64,000 nt of DNA from Dyadobacter psychrophilus (GTDB lineage Bacteria; Bacteroidota; Bacteroidia; Cytophagales; Spirosomataceae), in the NCBI RefSeq assembly GCF_900167945.1, contig NZ_FUZA01000003.1, positions 186,001 to 250,000 on the forward strand, read 5' to 3'. Positions within the stretch are counted from its first letter, which is position 1; each line of letters starts with the position of its first letter. The position numbers and the translations under genes are program-made. The notes under the pieces were generated by a model. It did not search any database. It was not told the DNA's origin and was given only the letters and a program-made list of their open reading frames with translations. Of this stretch, positions 19,033 through 26,874 are shown in pieces.

Positions 19033-19920
19033 TTATTCCTGATAGCCAAATTCGTCTTTAAGAACTTGTAATGCAACCGCTTCCTCGTGTTTGTACAAAT
19101 CTTTATTAAACATGGCATCATGTCCCGCATTGCGCAAACTCACCCAGCTATGTGTTGCATAAGGATCGTAATCGAAATGTTTGAATGTGTGGCCCATGTT
19201 ATTCAAATCGGCAAACCATTTCACACCCACATCCAACCGATCGTATGCGCCGAAAGCAGCCGCTTTCCCTAACGGTAAAGTGTCTTTCCTTGTTTTTTCA
19301 AGATCAATGAGCGCGACATATTCATTCAGCCTGCATTCCGGGAGCGGCCATGGAGCAGCCGGATCCACAACCCTTGGATATGCGTGCGTGCGCGATTGCG
19401 GGTAATCTTTTGCCAATTGCAGCACTTCCGCATAAGGCGGTTTGTATTGCGTATACATTTCCGGGTAACACAATTTCGCCTCGTAGGCCGGACAACCCCA
19501 GCATTGCCCGATCCGCCCGATGCCCGACGCCGATCCTATGCCTTCGAGATATTCCTTAACCAGATCTTCTTTAAAATAGACATCATTATGCAGCACCAAC
19601 AGGTATTTCTGATCCGACATTTCCCAAGGATACTGGTATCTGATCGCGTGCCTGAACTTCTTGAATTTCAAAAGGAAAGGAAACTTCACATTATTCGTCC
19701 AAAGCCAGATGCTCGGTTTGTAATGCACGATCTTATCTCCGAAATGGTCCAGGATAAATTGGTATTTCGATGGTTCCGGCTGCTTGGCTTCTTCTACAAA
19801 ATATATTCGATTGATCCACTGCCCGGAATGCTTCATTAATGTATACAGCGTAATAGCAGTTTGATATGGCTTGCCATAGGCATTTATAGCTACATCGACA
19901 CTTGATTTAAGAGGATTCAT
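19033..19920 (-). CDS. Glycosyltransferase-like protein, function unknown
   Basis: A 295-residue soluble protein with a GT-A-like pattern: an N-terminal strand VDVAINAYGKPYQTAITLYTL, a helix with KHSGQWINRIYFV, then LLVLHNDVYFKEDL, where H-N-D-V resembles the metal-binding DxD region of family 2-like glycosyltransferases. A Cys-rich stretch follows (IGQCWGCPAYEAKLCYP), and a late His cluster (MGHTFKHFDYDPYATHSW). I do not recognise a named family. ATG 19920 is preferred to an in-frame TTG two codons earlier. It is 24 bases upstream of the ABC ATPase gene and may share its transcript, which would suggest work on an exported saccharide, but that is inference. Confidence 0.55.
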   Translation of the reverse strand: MNPLKSSVDVAINAYGKPYQTAITLYTLMKHSGQWINRIYFVEEAKQPEPSKYQFILDHFGDKIVHYKPSIWLWTNNVKFPFLLKFKKFRHAIRYQYPWEMSDQKYLLVLHNDVYFKEDLVKEYLEGIGSASGIGRIGQCWGCPAYEAKLCYPEMYTQYKPPYAEVLQLAKDYPQSRTHAYPRVVDPAAPWPLPECRLNEYVALIDLEKTRKDTLPLGKAAAFGAYDRLDVGVKWFADLNNMGHTFKHFDYDPYATHSWVSLRNAGHDAMFNKDLYKHEEAVALQVLKDEFGYQE

Positions 19921-20139
19921 TAACAATTACTATGTATGAATGCAATATTAATTAGGCTAAATTATTGGTTTCTTCCAGATACAAAAATTCAATCCACGAA
20001 ATTGTTTGTTTTTTTAAACCTTAATTGTCACAAATTCGAATCAACAATGACTAACAATCAGTAGATTAAACGGAAATGTCGCCTGATATGCAAATTACAT
20101 GCCGACATTTCTGAGTTTGGCAAAATAATCTTACTTTAA

Positions 20140-20170
20140 TTGGTATGTAAAGCACAGAAATGTATATTTG
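20140..20170 (+). promoter_or_regulatory. Promoter of the aspartylglucosaminidase-fucosidase genes
   Basis: TTG at 20140-20142, a 20-base spacer and TATATTTG at 20163-20170 match the Bacteroidota promoter consensus. The transcript would have a ~90-base AT-rich leader before the ATG at 20267. The rest of 19921-20266 is AT-rich and holds nothing else that I can identify. Confidence 0.5.
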
Positions 20171-20266
20171 AAAAAATTTTAAAAATTCGCCAGGGGTCTT
20201 TAAAATTTGTATTTAACCATAAAAAGCCCTTTTCCAACCTCATCTGATCACCTTAACCGCATTTCG

Positions 20267-21301
20267 ATGACTCCATCACGCCGTTCATTTTTACGCCTTT
20301 CTGCGCTCGCCCTGCCACTTGCAAGTGTTCAGAAATTGTTTGCAAAAAATGTGGTCAGAAAACCCATCGTGATCTCAACCTGGGACAGCGGTCAGATTTC
20401 CAATGCTGCCGCCTGGCCTGTGCTGGAAAAAGGTGGAAAAGCGCTTGACGCGGTGGAGCAGGCCGCTATTGCGATTGAAAACGACATCAACTGCTGCGTA
20501 GGGCTTGGCGGAAATCCGGACCGCGACGGTTTTGTGACATTGGATGCCTGCATTATGGACGAAAAGGCCAATTGCGGCTCGGTAGCATTCCTGGAAAGGA
20601 TCAAACATCCGATCTCGGTGGCACGGAAACTGATGGAAACAACCCCGCATGTTTTCCTGGCGGGCATAGGCGCCCAGCAATTTGCGGTGGCAAATGGTTT
20701 CAAACTCGAACCTGCGAAGCTCTCTCCTGATGCCGAAAAATCTTACAAAGAATGGCTAAAAAAAGCTGAGTATAAACCCGTTATCAACATAGAACACCAA
20801 CAGTCGAAAGGGCAGAAAGGACACGGTCCATTTGCTCCCGCAAGGCTCGAAGACGGCTCTTTTAATCACGACACAATGGGCACATTAGCATTGGATAACA
20901 ATGGCGATTTGTCGGGAATGTGCACAACCAGCGGCATGGGTTTTAAAATGCGCGGCAGGGTCGGCGATTCTCCAATTATCGGCGCCGGTTTGTTTGTAGA
21001 CAATGAAATTGGCGCTGCAACTTCCTCAGGACAAGGTGAAGAAGTGATCCGCGTCTGCGGAACCCACCTGGTTGTGGAGCTGATGCGCTCAGGCCTTTCG
21101 CCTGAGGAAGCCTGCAAAAAAGCCATTGAACGCATTGTGAAGCCAAATCCGGAACGTGCAAAGACATTCCAGGTTGGTTTTCTTGCGATTAACAAGCAAG
21201 GCGAAGTTGGCGCATATTCTGTTCAGAAAGGCTTCAATTATACAGTTACCGAACAAGGAGGAAAAGGCGTGGTGATTAATGCCAAAAGCTATTTTTCCTG
21301 A
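20267..21301 (+). CDS. N4-(beta-N-acetylglucosaminyl)-L-asparaginase (aspartylglucosaminidase), Tat-exported
   Basis: A 344-residue Ntn-hydrolase that cleaves the amide bond between GlcNAc and asparagine in Asn-linked glycans. The N-terminus PSRRSFLRLSALALPLAS is a twin-arginine signal. The precursor should self-cleave before Thr203 in NHDTMGTLALD, creating the N-terminal nucleophile; the flanking GMCTTSGMGFKMRGRVGDSP and GAGLFVDNEIGAATSSGQGE carry the conserved substrate-binding residues, and NPDRDGFVTLDACIMD the alpha-subunit signature. ATG 20267 is preferred because the twin-arginine motif follows at once. It begins a run of genes with two fucosidases, so its natural role here is probably glycopeptide degradation in the periplasm. 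Confidence 0.9.
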   Translation: MTPSRRSFLRLSALALPLASVQKLFAKNVVRKPIVISTWDSGQISNAAAWPVLEKGGKALDAVEQAAIAIENDINCCVGLGGNPDRDGFVTLDACIMDEKANCGSVAFLERIKHPISVARKLMETTPHVFLAGIGAQQFAVANGFKLEPAKLSPDAEKSYKEWLKKAEYKPVINIEHQQSKGQKGHGPFAPARLEDGSFNHDTMGTLALDNNGDLSGMCTTSGMGFKMRGRVGDSPIIGAGLFVDNEIGAATSSGQGEEVIRVCGTHLVVELMRSGLSPEEACKKAIERIVKPNPERAKTFQVGFLAINKQGEVGAYSVQKGFNYTVTEQGGKGVVINAKSYFS

Positions 21302-21325
21302 AAACCCACTTTTTTAGAAGTTAGA

Positions 21326-22744
21326 ATGAAATTGAAATCTACATTGCTTGCCGCTGCCTTGTTGCTCGGCGGTAACATTTACGCGCAGCAACATTCAGAG
21401 CAGGACCATTCCAAATACGTCGCTCCGACCGATCCTTTGGTCAAAGAAAAACTAAGTAAATGGCAGGACGTGAAGTTTGGATTGCTCATGCACTGGGGAA
21501 CGTATAGTGCCTGGGGAATTGTAGAATCCTGGTCGTTATGTCCTGAGGATGAAGGCTGGTGCGAACGAAGAGGACCGCATTCACACGATTGGTTTGAATA
21601 CAAAAAAGCTTACGAAGACATTCCTAAAACCTTTAATCCGGTTAAATTTAATCCCGAGCGCTGGGCGCAGGCCGCAAAGAATGCAGGAATGAAATATCTG
21701 GTTTTCACGACGAAGCATCATGACGGTTTCGCCATGTTTGACTCAAAATACACCGATTACAAAATCACAAACACGCCATTCAAATCCAATCCGAAAAGCA
21801 ATGTTACCAAGGAAATCCTGGCCGCATTTCGTAACCAGGGATTCATGACAGGCACTTATTTTTCCAAACCAGACTGGCATACCGATACATACTGGTGGCC
21901 CTATTTCCCGCCAAAGGACCGGAATGTTTCCTATGACCCTAAAAAGCGGCCGGAGATCTGGAATAAGTTCAAAGATTTCACTTACAACCAGATCGAAGAG
22001 TTGATGACCGATTACGGTTCTGTGGACATTCTATGGCTTGATGGTGGATGGGTAAGACCTTTCAGCACCATTGACCCGAATATCAGCTGGCAAAAAACAA
22101 TCCCCTACGATCAGGACATTGACATGGCCCGAATTGCCAAAATGGCCAGATCACATCAGCCGGGATTGCTGGTTGTGGATCGCACTGTGACCGGCGAATT
22201 CGAGAATTATGTAACACCGGAGCAGTCAATTCCGGATCATTATATGTCCATTCCCTGGGAATCCTGCATGACCATGGGCGACTCCTGGTCCTATATTCCA
22301 AAGGAAAATTTCAAATCGGCGCAGAAATTAGTGCATACATTGGTTGATATCGTCGCCAAAGGCGGTAACCTACTTTTAAATGTTGCGCCCGGCCCCGACG
22401 GAGAGTGGCACGAAGAAGCTTACCAGCGACTGGAAGAAATGGGTAAATGGATGAGTATCAACGGCGTTGGGATCTACGAAACAAAACCCTTAGCGCCTTA
22501 CCGGGCAGGAAAATGGGCCTACACCAAAAAAGGCAGCACAACCTACGCCTTTTACCTTGCAGAAGCCGGAGAAAAACTGCCAGCAACCCTCAAACCCGAA
22601 GGCCTGACGCTTGCTGCTAACGCAAAAATCAATTTAGCTGGAAACAAAAAAGCACTAAAACTAAAAGCAGGAACCATCGAAATCCCAACAAAAACCGCAA
22701 CAGAAATCGGCCAGCAGCCCGCGTATCTGTTTGTGATCAATTAG
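21326..22744 (+). CDS. Alpha-L-fucosidase, GH29 (first copy)
   Basis: A 472-residue secreted alpha-L-fucosidase of family GH29, acting by retention. A signal peptide ends near GGNIYAQ. The catalytic TIM barrel includes KFGLLMHWGTYSAWG, the YLVFTTKHHDGFAMFDS motif with the fucose-binding HH pair, and DILWLDGGW with the nucleophile Asp239. The GGNLLLNVAPGPDGE segment is also typical. The C-terminus is a short beta-sandwich; no discoidin domain is seen. The start is 24 bases after the aspartylglucosaminidase stop, so one transcript is likely. Linkage preference (alpha-1,2/3/4/6) cannot be told. Confidence 0.92.
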   Translation: MKLKSTLLAAALLLGGNIYAQQHSEQDHSKYVAPTDPLVKEKLSKWQDVKFGLLMHWGTYSAWGIVESWSLCPEDEGWCERRGPHSHDWFEYKKAYEDIPKTFNPVKFNPERWAQAAKNAGMKYLVFTTKHHDGFAMFDSKYTDYKITNTPFKSNPKSNVTKEILAAFRNQGFMTGTYFSKPDWHTDTYWWPYFPPKDRNVSYDPKKRPEIWNKFKDFTYNQIEELMTDYGSVDILWLDGGWVRPFSTIDPNISWQKTIPYDQDIDMARIAKMARSHQPGLLVVDRTVTGEFENYVTPEQSIPDHYMSIPWESCMTMGDSWSYIPKENFKSAQKLVHTLVDIVAKGGNLLLNVAPGPDGEWHEEAYQRLEEMGKWMSINGVGIYETKPLAPYRAGKWAYTKKGSTTYAFYLAEAGEKLPATLKPEGLTLAANAKINLAGNKKALKLKAGTIEIPTKTATEIGQQPAYLFVIN

Positions 22745-22793
22745 GGTTTAGAGATTCGTGAAGTAATCTTATCTTTAAGGTAAAATTACACAC

Positions 22794-23074
22794 ATGCTAC
22801 ATTTTGAAATTGACAAACTGACGAATTCAATTGAACACGCGGCAACAGGCGAAATTTTTGAAACATTGGTTTTGCCGTTAGAGGCACTGAAACTGAAATC
22901 CTTGGGCGTTCGTAAATGGGTGTTTAACTGGAAAAAGGAAATTCAACCCAGAAGACCAGCTTAATTACACATTATCAAATATCAATCGGTGCAAAAATTC
23001 TGGCTGGAAACAGAATGTTTATTGATACAAAAGAACCAGTTTACTGGTTAAACGATATTTCAAATGAAACCTAA
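22794..23074 (+). pseudogene. Decayed small gene with internal deletion and frameshift
   Basis: Two fragments of one protein family appear in different frames. The first, 22794-22964, begins MLHFEIDKLTNSIEHAATGE and ends ..VFNWKKEIQPRRPA at a stop. The second, open from about 22950 to the stop at 23072-23074, reads KTSLITHYQISIGAKILAG then NRMFIDTKEPVYWLND. From memory, a Bacteroidota family of about 170-residue GNAT-like proteins begins with the first pattern and ends with the second; about 70 central residues are missing and the join is out of frame. The last bases overlap the start of a second small gene (ATGA-type, 23064), as expected for an intact two-gene unit. The family assignment is from recollection, not a search. 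Confidence 0.6.
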
Positions 23075-23231
23075 TTTCAAAGCTATCGACCAAACTGATC
23101 CCGAGTTCGTCAATGTTCGTCTCGACGAATCTGACTTAAAGGAAATCAGCGCACTGTTACAAAAAAGAAAAGCTGTTCAGACAAATATGAAGAGTTCAAA
23201 ACCTGACAGGCTCAAACTGGTCAGAAAATAA
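23064..23231 (+). CDS. Small protein, 55 aa, partner of the decayed gene
   Basis: A 55-residue ORF, MKPNFKAIDQTDPEFVNVRL onward, acidic in the first half and very basic at the end (SSKPDRLKLVRK). It starts inside the last codons of the pseudogene, an overlap typical of cotranslated pairs. I do not recognise a domain. The pairing with a GNAT-like protein and the small size suggest an accessory or antitoxin-like role, which is inference only. It is 35 bases upstream of the second fucosidase and probably was inserted into the fucosidase operon together with its partner. Confidence 0.5.
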   Translation: MKPNFKAIDQTDPEFVNVRLDESDLKEISALLQKRKAVQTNMKSSKPDRLKLVRK

Positions 23232-23266
23232 AGCTCCATCCGCTATCAATTAGAATCCCTTATAAA

Positions 23267-24730
23267 ATGATCAAACCCCTAGCCGCACTTTTCCTTTTAA
23301 CGGCATTTAATTCATTTGCGCAGACGCCTCCCAAGCCATATGGTGCATTGCCGGCTCCAAGGCAGGTTGCCTGGCATGAAACCGAAGTTTACGGCATCAT
23401 GCACTTTACGCCCACTACATTTGAAAACAAGGAATGGGGCTTCGGAGACGCGGATCCTAAAACATTTAATCCGACCGATTTTAATGCAGAACAAATCATA
23501 TTAGCCGCCAAAGCGGGCGGTTTGAAGGGCATTGTGCTCGTTGCGAAACATCACGATGGATTTGCATTATGGCCTACTAAAACTACCGAATACAACATTT
23601 CAAAAAGCCCGTTCCGTGGCGGAAAAGGCGATTTGGTGAAAGAAGTTGCGGACGCAGCAAGAAAACACGGACTGAAATTCGGGGTTTATTGCTCTCCGTG
23701 GGACAGGAACAGCGCCAAATACGGAACGCCTGATTATCTGGCGCTTTACCGGGAACAGCTTCGCGAGCTTTATACAAATTATGGTGAGCTCTTCATGTCA
23801 TGGCATGATGGTGCAAACGGCGGTGACGGTTACTATGGCGGCGCACGCGAAAAACGCGCGATCGATAACACGACTTATTATCAGTGGGATTCAACCTGGA
23901 CAAACCTAACGCGCAAGCTGCAGCCTACAGCCAGCATTTTCAGCGACATTGGCTGGGATGTGCGCTGGGCGGGCAATGAGGACGGAAGCGTGAATGAAAC
24001 CTCATGGGCGACATTAACTCCAAAACCTTCGGAAGGACAGAATGTTGCCGTTCCAGGACAAGCCAATGCCACCGAAAACCCGGGTGGAACAAGAAACGGA
24101 AAGTTCTGGATTCCTGCCGAATGTGACGTTCCCTTGCGCAAAGGCTGGTTTTATCACCCAACCGAAAAGCCGAAAACACCCGAAAAGCTATTTGACCTTT
24201 ATTTAAAAAGTGTAGGCAGAGGCGCAGCACTCGATCTTGGACTCGCTCCCGATTTGCGCGGACAACTGCATGAAGACGACGTGGCCGCATTAAAAGCATT
24301 CGGCGATCACGTTAAAACGACGTTTGCAACCAATCTGATCGCCCGTGCCGGTTCCAAAGCGGTAAATGTGCGTGGCTACAATTCCATTTACAGTGCCAAA
24401 AATATCCTGGATGGAAAACCCGAAACATATTGGGCCACAGACGATGATTTCAAAACGCCCGAAGTGGTCATTGACCTGAGCCAACCAGTTACATTTGATA
24501 TCATTAGTTTGCAGGAATTTATCAAGCTCGGACAACGCATTGAAGAATTCGCAGTCGATAGCTGGGAAGGCAACGCCTGGAAGGAAATCCATAAGGGAAC
24601 CAGCATCGGTGCAAAGCGGATCGTAAAACTTTCGACGCCGGTTACGACCCAAAAAGTGCGGCTGCGAATCACCAAATCTCCGGTTAGCGTCGCCATCAGT
24701 GAGTTCGGTTTATATAAAGATTCTGAGTAA
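23267..24730 (+). CDS. Alpha-L-fucosidase, GH29, with C-terminal discoidin-like domain (second copy)
   Basis: A 487-residue secreted GH29 enzyme. The signal peptide ends near FNSFAQ. The barrel starts ARQVAWHETEVYGIMHFTPT, has GIVLVAKHHDGFALWP with the HH pair, and LFMSWHDGANGG with the presumed nucleophile Asp181 (WHDG in place of WLDG). After the barrel (to about residue 350) a discoidin/F5-8C-like domain follows, with KNILDGKPETYWATDDD and VVIDLSQPVTFDIISLQEF. It differs strongly from the neighbouring GH29, so the pair probably splits linkages or substrates between them; the shape resembles the broad-linkage 1,3/1,4 subgroup, but I cannot be certain. A terminator follows. Confidence 0.9.
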   Translation: MIKPLAALFLLTAFNSFAQTPPKPYGALPAPRQVAWHETEVYGIMHFTPTTFENKEWGFGDADPKTFNPTDFNAEQIILAAKAGGLKGIVLVAKHHDGFALWPTKTTEYNISKSPFRGGKGDLVKEVADAARKHGLKFGVYCSPWDRNSAKYGTPDYLALYREQLRELYTNYGELFMSWHDGANGGDGYYGGAREKRAIDNTTYYQWDSTWTNLTRKLQPTASIFSDIGWDVRWAGNEDGSVNETSWATLTPKPSEGQNVAVPGQANATENPGGTRNGKFWIPAECDVPLRKGWFYHPTEKPKTPEKLFDLYLKSVGRGAALDLGLAPDLRGQLHEDDVAALKAFGDHVKTTFATNLIARAGSKAVNVRGYNSIYSAKNILDGKPETYWATDDDFKTPEVVIDLSQPVTFDIISLQEFIKLGQRIEEFAVDSWEGNAWKEIHKGTSIGAKRIVKLSTPVTTQKVRLRITKSPVSVAISEFGLYKDSE

Positions 24731-24751
24731 CTTACGGACACATTTTAAGTT

Positions 24752-24784
24752 AAAGTCATGCTCAAAAGGCGTGACTTTTTTTTA
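24752..24784 (+). terminator. Rho-independent terminator after the second fucosidase
   Basis: A 10-bp stem with one G-T pair (24752-24761 with 24769-24778), a seven-base loop and a run of T. Confidence 0.75.
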
Positions 24785-24885
24785 TTTCAAGAGGTGCTAG
24801 TGTTGCCTTTTTGCAGAATAGGACAATTAAATTTTGTTATTCGAATAATTTGCAAAACAGTATTTTATATATAAATCGCAATGCC

Positions 24886-24893
24886 TATTTTTG
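24886..24893 (+). promoter_or_regulatory. -7 box before the ECF sigma factor gene
   Basis: TATTTTTG matches TAnnTTTG and lies 29 bases before the TTG start codon. The -33 position (TTTT) is imperfect. Confidence 0.4.
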
Positions 24894-24922
24894 ATTAGAT
24901 CAGCATTTTTACTCCGATTACA

Positions 24923-25519
24923 TTGGCGCAGTTTTCAAAAAATACCGACGATGCTATTCTTTGGAATTACTTCCGCAGCGGGGATGAAGATGCTTATACC
25001 GAACTTTCGCAACGCTACTATCGCACGCTGATCCAGTACGGACAGCGGTTCACGGTGAACATGCAGGTGATCGAGGACACATTGCAAGATCTGCTCGTCC
25101 ACCTGTGGCTGCACCGCGAGACGATCAATGATACGCCCTCGGTCAAATTTTATCTGATCAAATCTTTCCGTCACCGCATGCTTAAAACGATTAAGCCGCT
25201 TTGGGAAGAAGTGGAGCTGACGGAGGACATGAACACCGAATTTTCCTGTGAAGATTTTCTCATTCAGCGTGAGCACGAATATGCGCTCAAAAAACAAGTC
25301 AAGAATGCGGTCGATCAGTTGCCTGTCCGGCAACAGGAAGTGATTTATCTACGTTTTTTTCAAAATCTGCAACCTGAAGAAATTGGCAGACTGCTCTCTA
25401 TCAACTCGCAATCGGTTAGTAACATTATCCAGCGGGCGTTGCATAATCTCCGGAATATGTGGATTTCCACGCCGCCATTCTCCATCCTCCTCTGCTCCTT
25501 TTTCCAAATTTTGTATTAG
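24923..25519 (+). CDS. RNA polymerase ECF-type sigma factor
   Basis: A 198-residue sigma-70 family factor of the type that pairs with FecR anti-sigma factors in Bacteroidota. Region 2 spans about residues 10-90 (ILWNYFRSGDEDAYTELSQRY, VIEDTLQDLLVHLWLHRE) and region 4 about 130-185 (VDQLPVRQQEVIYLRFFQN, PEEIGRLLSINSQSVSNIIQ). The hydrophobic tail ISTPPFSILLCSFFQILY is common in such factors. A TTG start is chosen: no ATG exists until deep inside region 2. FecR and a SusC with STN domain follow, so it probably activates the SusC operon when the receptor senses its glycan. Confidence 0.88.
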   Translation: MAQFSKNTDDAILWNYFRSGDEDAYTELSQRYYRTLIQYGQRFTVNMQVIEDTLQDLLVHLWLHRETINDTPSVKFYLIKSFRHRMLKTIKPLWEEVELTEDMNTEFSCEDFLIQREHEYALKKQVKNAVDQLPVRQQEVIYLRFFQNLQPEEIGRLLSINSQSVSNIIQRALHNLRNMWISTPPFSILLCSFFQILY

Positions 25520-25598
25520 TTCCTGAATAAAATTAAAAATATTCTATCCCAACTGAGTATTTGTGCAGCATAATCGGATAATGTAATAAAAGCCGCAT

Positions 25599-26720
25599 AT
25601 GCATTCCAGTTCGTCCAACCTTTTGCAAGCTTTGCTCACCAACCCCGATTTCGTTGCCTGGGCAAATGGCGGGCGGCCGGAGGACGACGTAAAATGGAAC
25701 AACTGGGCCGCGGATGATCTTGAAAAGCTGGAAACAATTGCTATCGCGAGAGAGCTGCTGGAATCTTTTCAAGTTGCCAACACTAATATTTCGAATGAGC
25801 ACATTACAAATAAGGTAAGCCAGGCGCTGAATACGGCTAAACGGATCGAAAGCGAACAAAACTTGCGTCGGATTAGCCCGTTAAGAAATCTCAATTTTAC
25901 AGTCTGGAATGTTGCCGCGACGTTGGTAACATTGCTGGGTTTAGGTTTGGCAATTTTTGGAATTTATAAAAACAAACATTCAGAAACCGGCCTGAATAGC
26001 AATGTAGCCAAAGTTGAAGATGCGGATGCATTTACCAAAGTCATCAATAAAGATCGGGCTGTAAAATATGTGCGGCTATCTGACGGAAGTGCCATTGTTT
26101 TGCATAAAAATAGCAGCATTAGCTTTCCGAAACAGTTCACAGGCCCGGTGCGTGAGGTTTTCCTGACTGGCGACGCGTTTTTTGAAATAACCAAAAATCC
26201 CGACCAGCCATTTTTTGTTTATGCCAATGAGCTTGTGGCAAAAGTGCACGGAACGAGTTTCAGCATTAAGGCAGGCCAAAGCGAGTCGAAGGTCATTGTG
26301 GCGGTTAAAACCGGAAAGGTTTCTGTGTTTTCTAAAAATGATTCGAAGGCGGAACAATACAAAAAAGACAAAGGTTTGCAGGCGTTCCTGCTCACACCTA
26401 ACCAGCAGGCAACATTTGAACGCAGCCAGTTTAAGCTGTCGCGACTGGCACTCAGCAGCCCTATATTGTTAAACATTCCTATTGAAAATCAAGACTTTAC
26501 TTATTCAGAAACACCGGTTAAGGACATATTTTCTGCATTGGAAAAAGCATACGGTATTCACATTCAATACAACGTGGAAACGATGTCCGAATGCAGTGTT
26601 ACGGCCACATTGGGTGATGAGCCGCTCGAAAATAAATTGAAATGGATATGCACGATCCTGGAAGCAGAATACGCCATTAATGATGACCAGATAACGATAA
26701 AAGGAAGCCCTTGTAAATAA
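25599..26720 (+). CDS. FecR-family anti-sigma factor with DUF4974
   Basis: A 373-residue inner-membrane anti-sigma factor. The N-terminal ~100 residues are cytoplasmic and should bind the sigma factor; one transmembrane helix lies at about 107-126 (NVAATLVTLLGLGLAIFGIY). The periplasmic FecR domain includes VRLSDGSAIVLHKNSSISFP, REVFLTGDAFFEITKNPDQP and AKVHGTSFSIK. A DUF4974 domain closes the protein (about 300-370), a fold related to the STN domain. It links the TonB-dependent receptor to the sigma factor encoded 80 bases upstream. Confidence 0.9.
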   Translation: MHSSSSNLLQALLTNPDFVAWANGGRPEDDVKWNNWAADDLEKLETIAIARELLESFQVANTNISNEHITNKVSQALNTAKRIESEQNLRRISPLRNLNFTVWNVAATLVTLLGLGLAIFGIYKNKHSETGLNSNVAKVEDADAFTKVINKDRAVKYVRLSDGSAIVLHKNSSISFPKQFTGPVREVFLTGDAFFEITKNPDQPFFVYANELVAKVHGTSFSIKAGQSESKVIVAVKTGKVSVFSKNDSKAEQYKKDKGLQAFLLTPNQQATFERSQFKLSRLALSSPILLNIPIENQDFTYSETPVKDIFSALEKAYGIHIQYNVETMSECSVTATLGDEPLENKLKWICTILEAEYAINDDQITIKGSPCK

Positions 26721-26759
26721 TTATTCACCTAAACCCAACCATTTGACCTGAAACAAAAA

Positions 26760-26785
26760 GTGAATGATGCGTCAACATCATTCAC
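26760..26785 (+). other. Stem-loop in the fecR-susC spacer
   Basis: A perfect 10-bp inverted repeat (26760-26769 with 26776-26785) and a six-base loop. No T run follows, so it is not a normal terminator. Two further short alternative hairpins lie at 26828-26849. Confidence 0.5.
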
Positions 26786-26874
26786 CTGTATTAACCCCCT
26801 CTCTATGCTGGCGCTAAGAAGATCCCCGGACTGGAAGTCCTAACGGGACAAGGGAATTATTTTGCTGATTTTTT

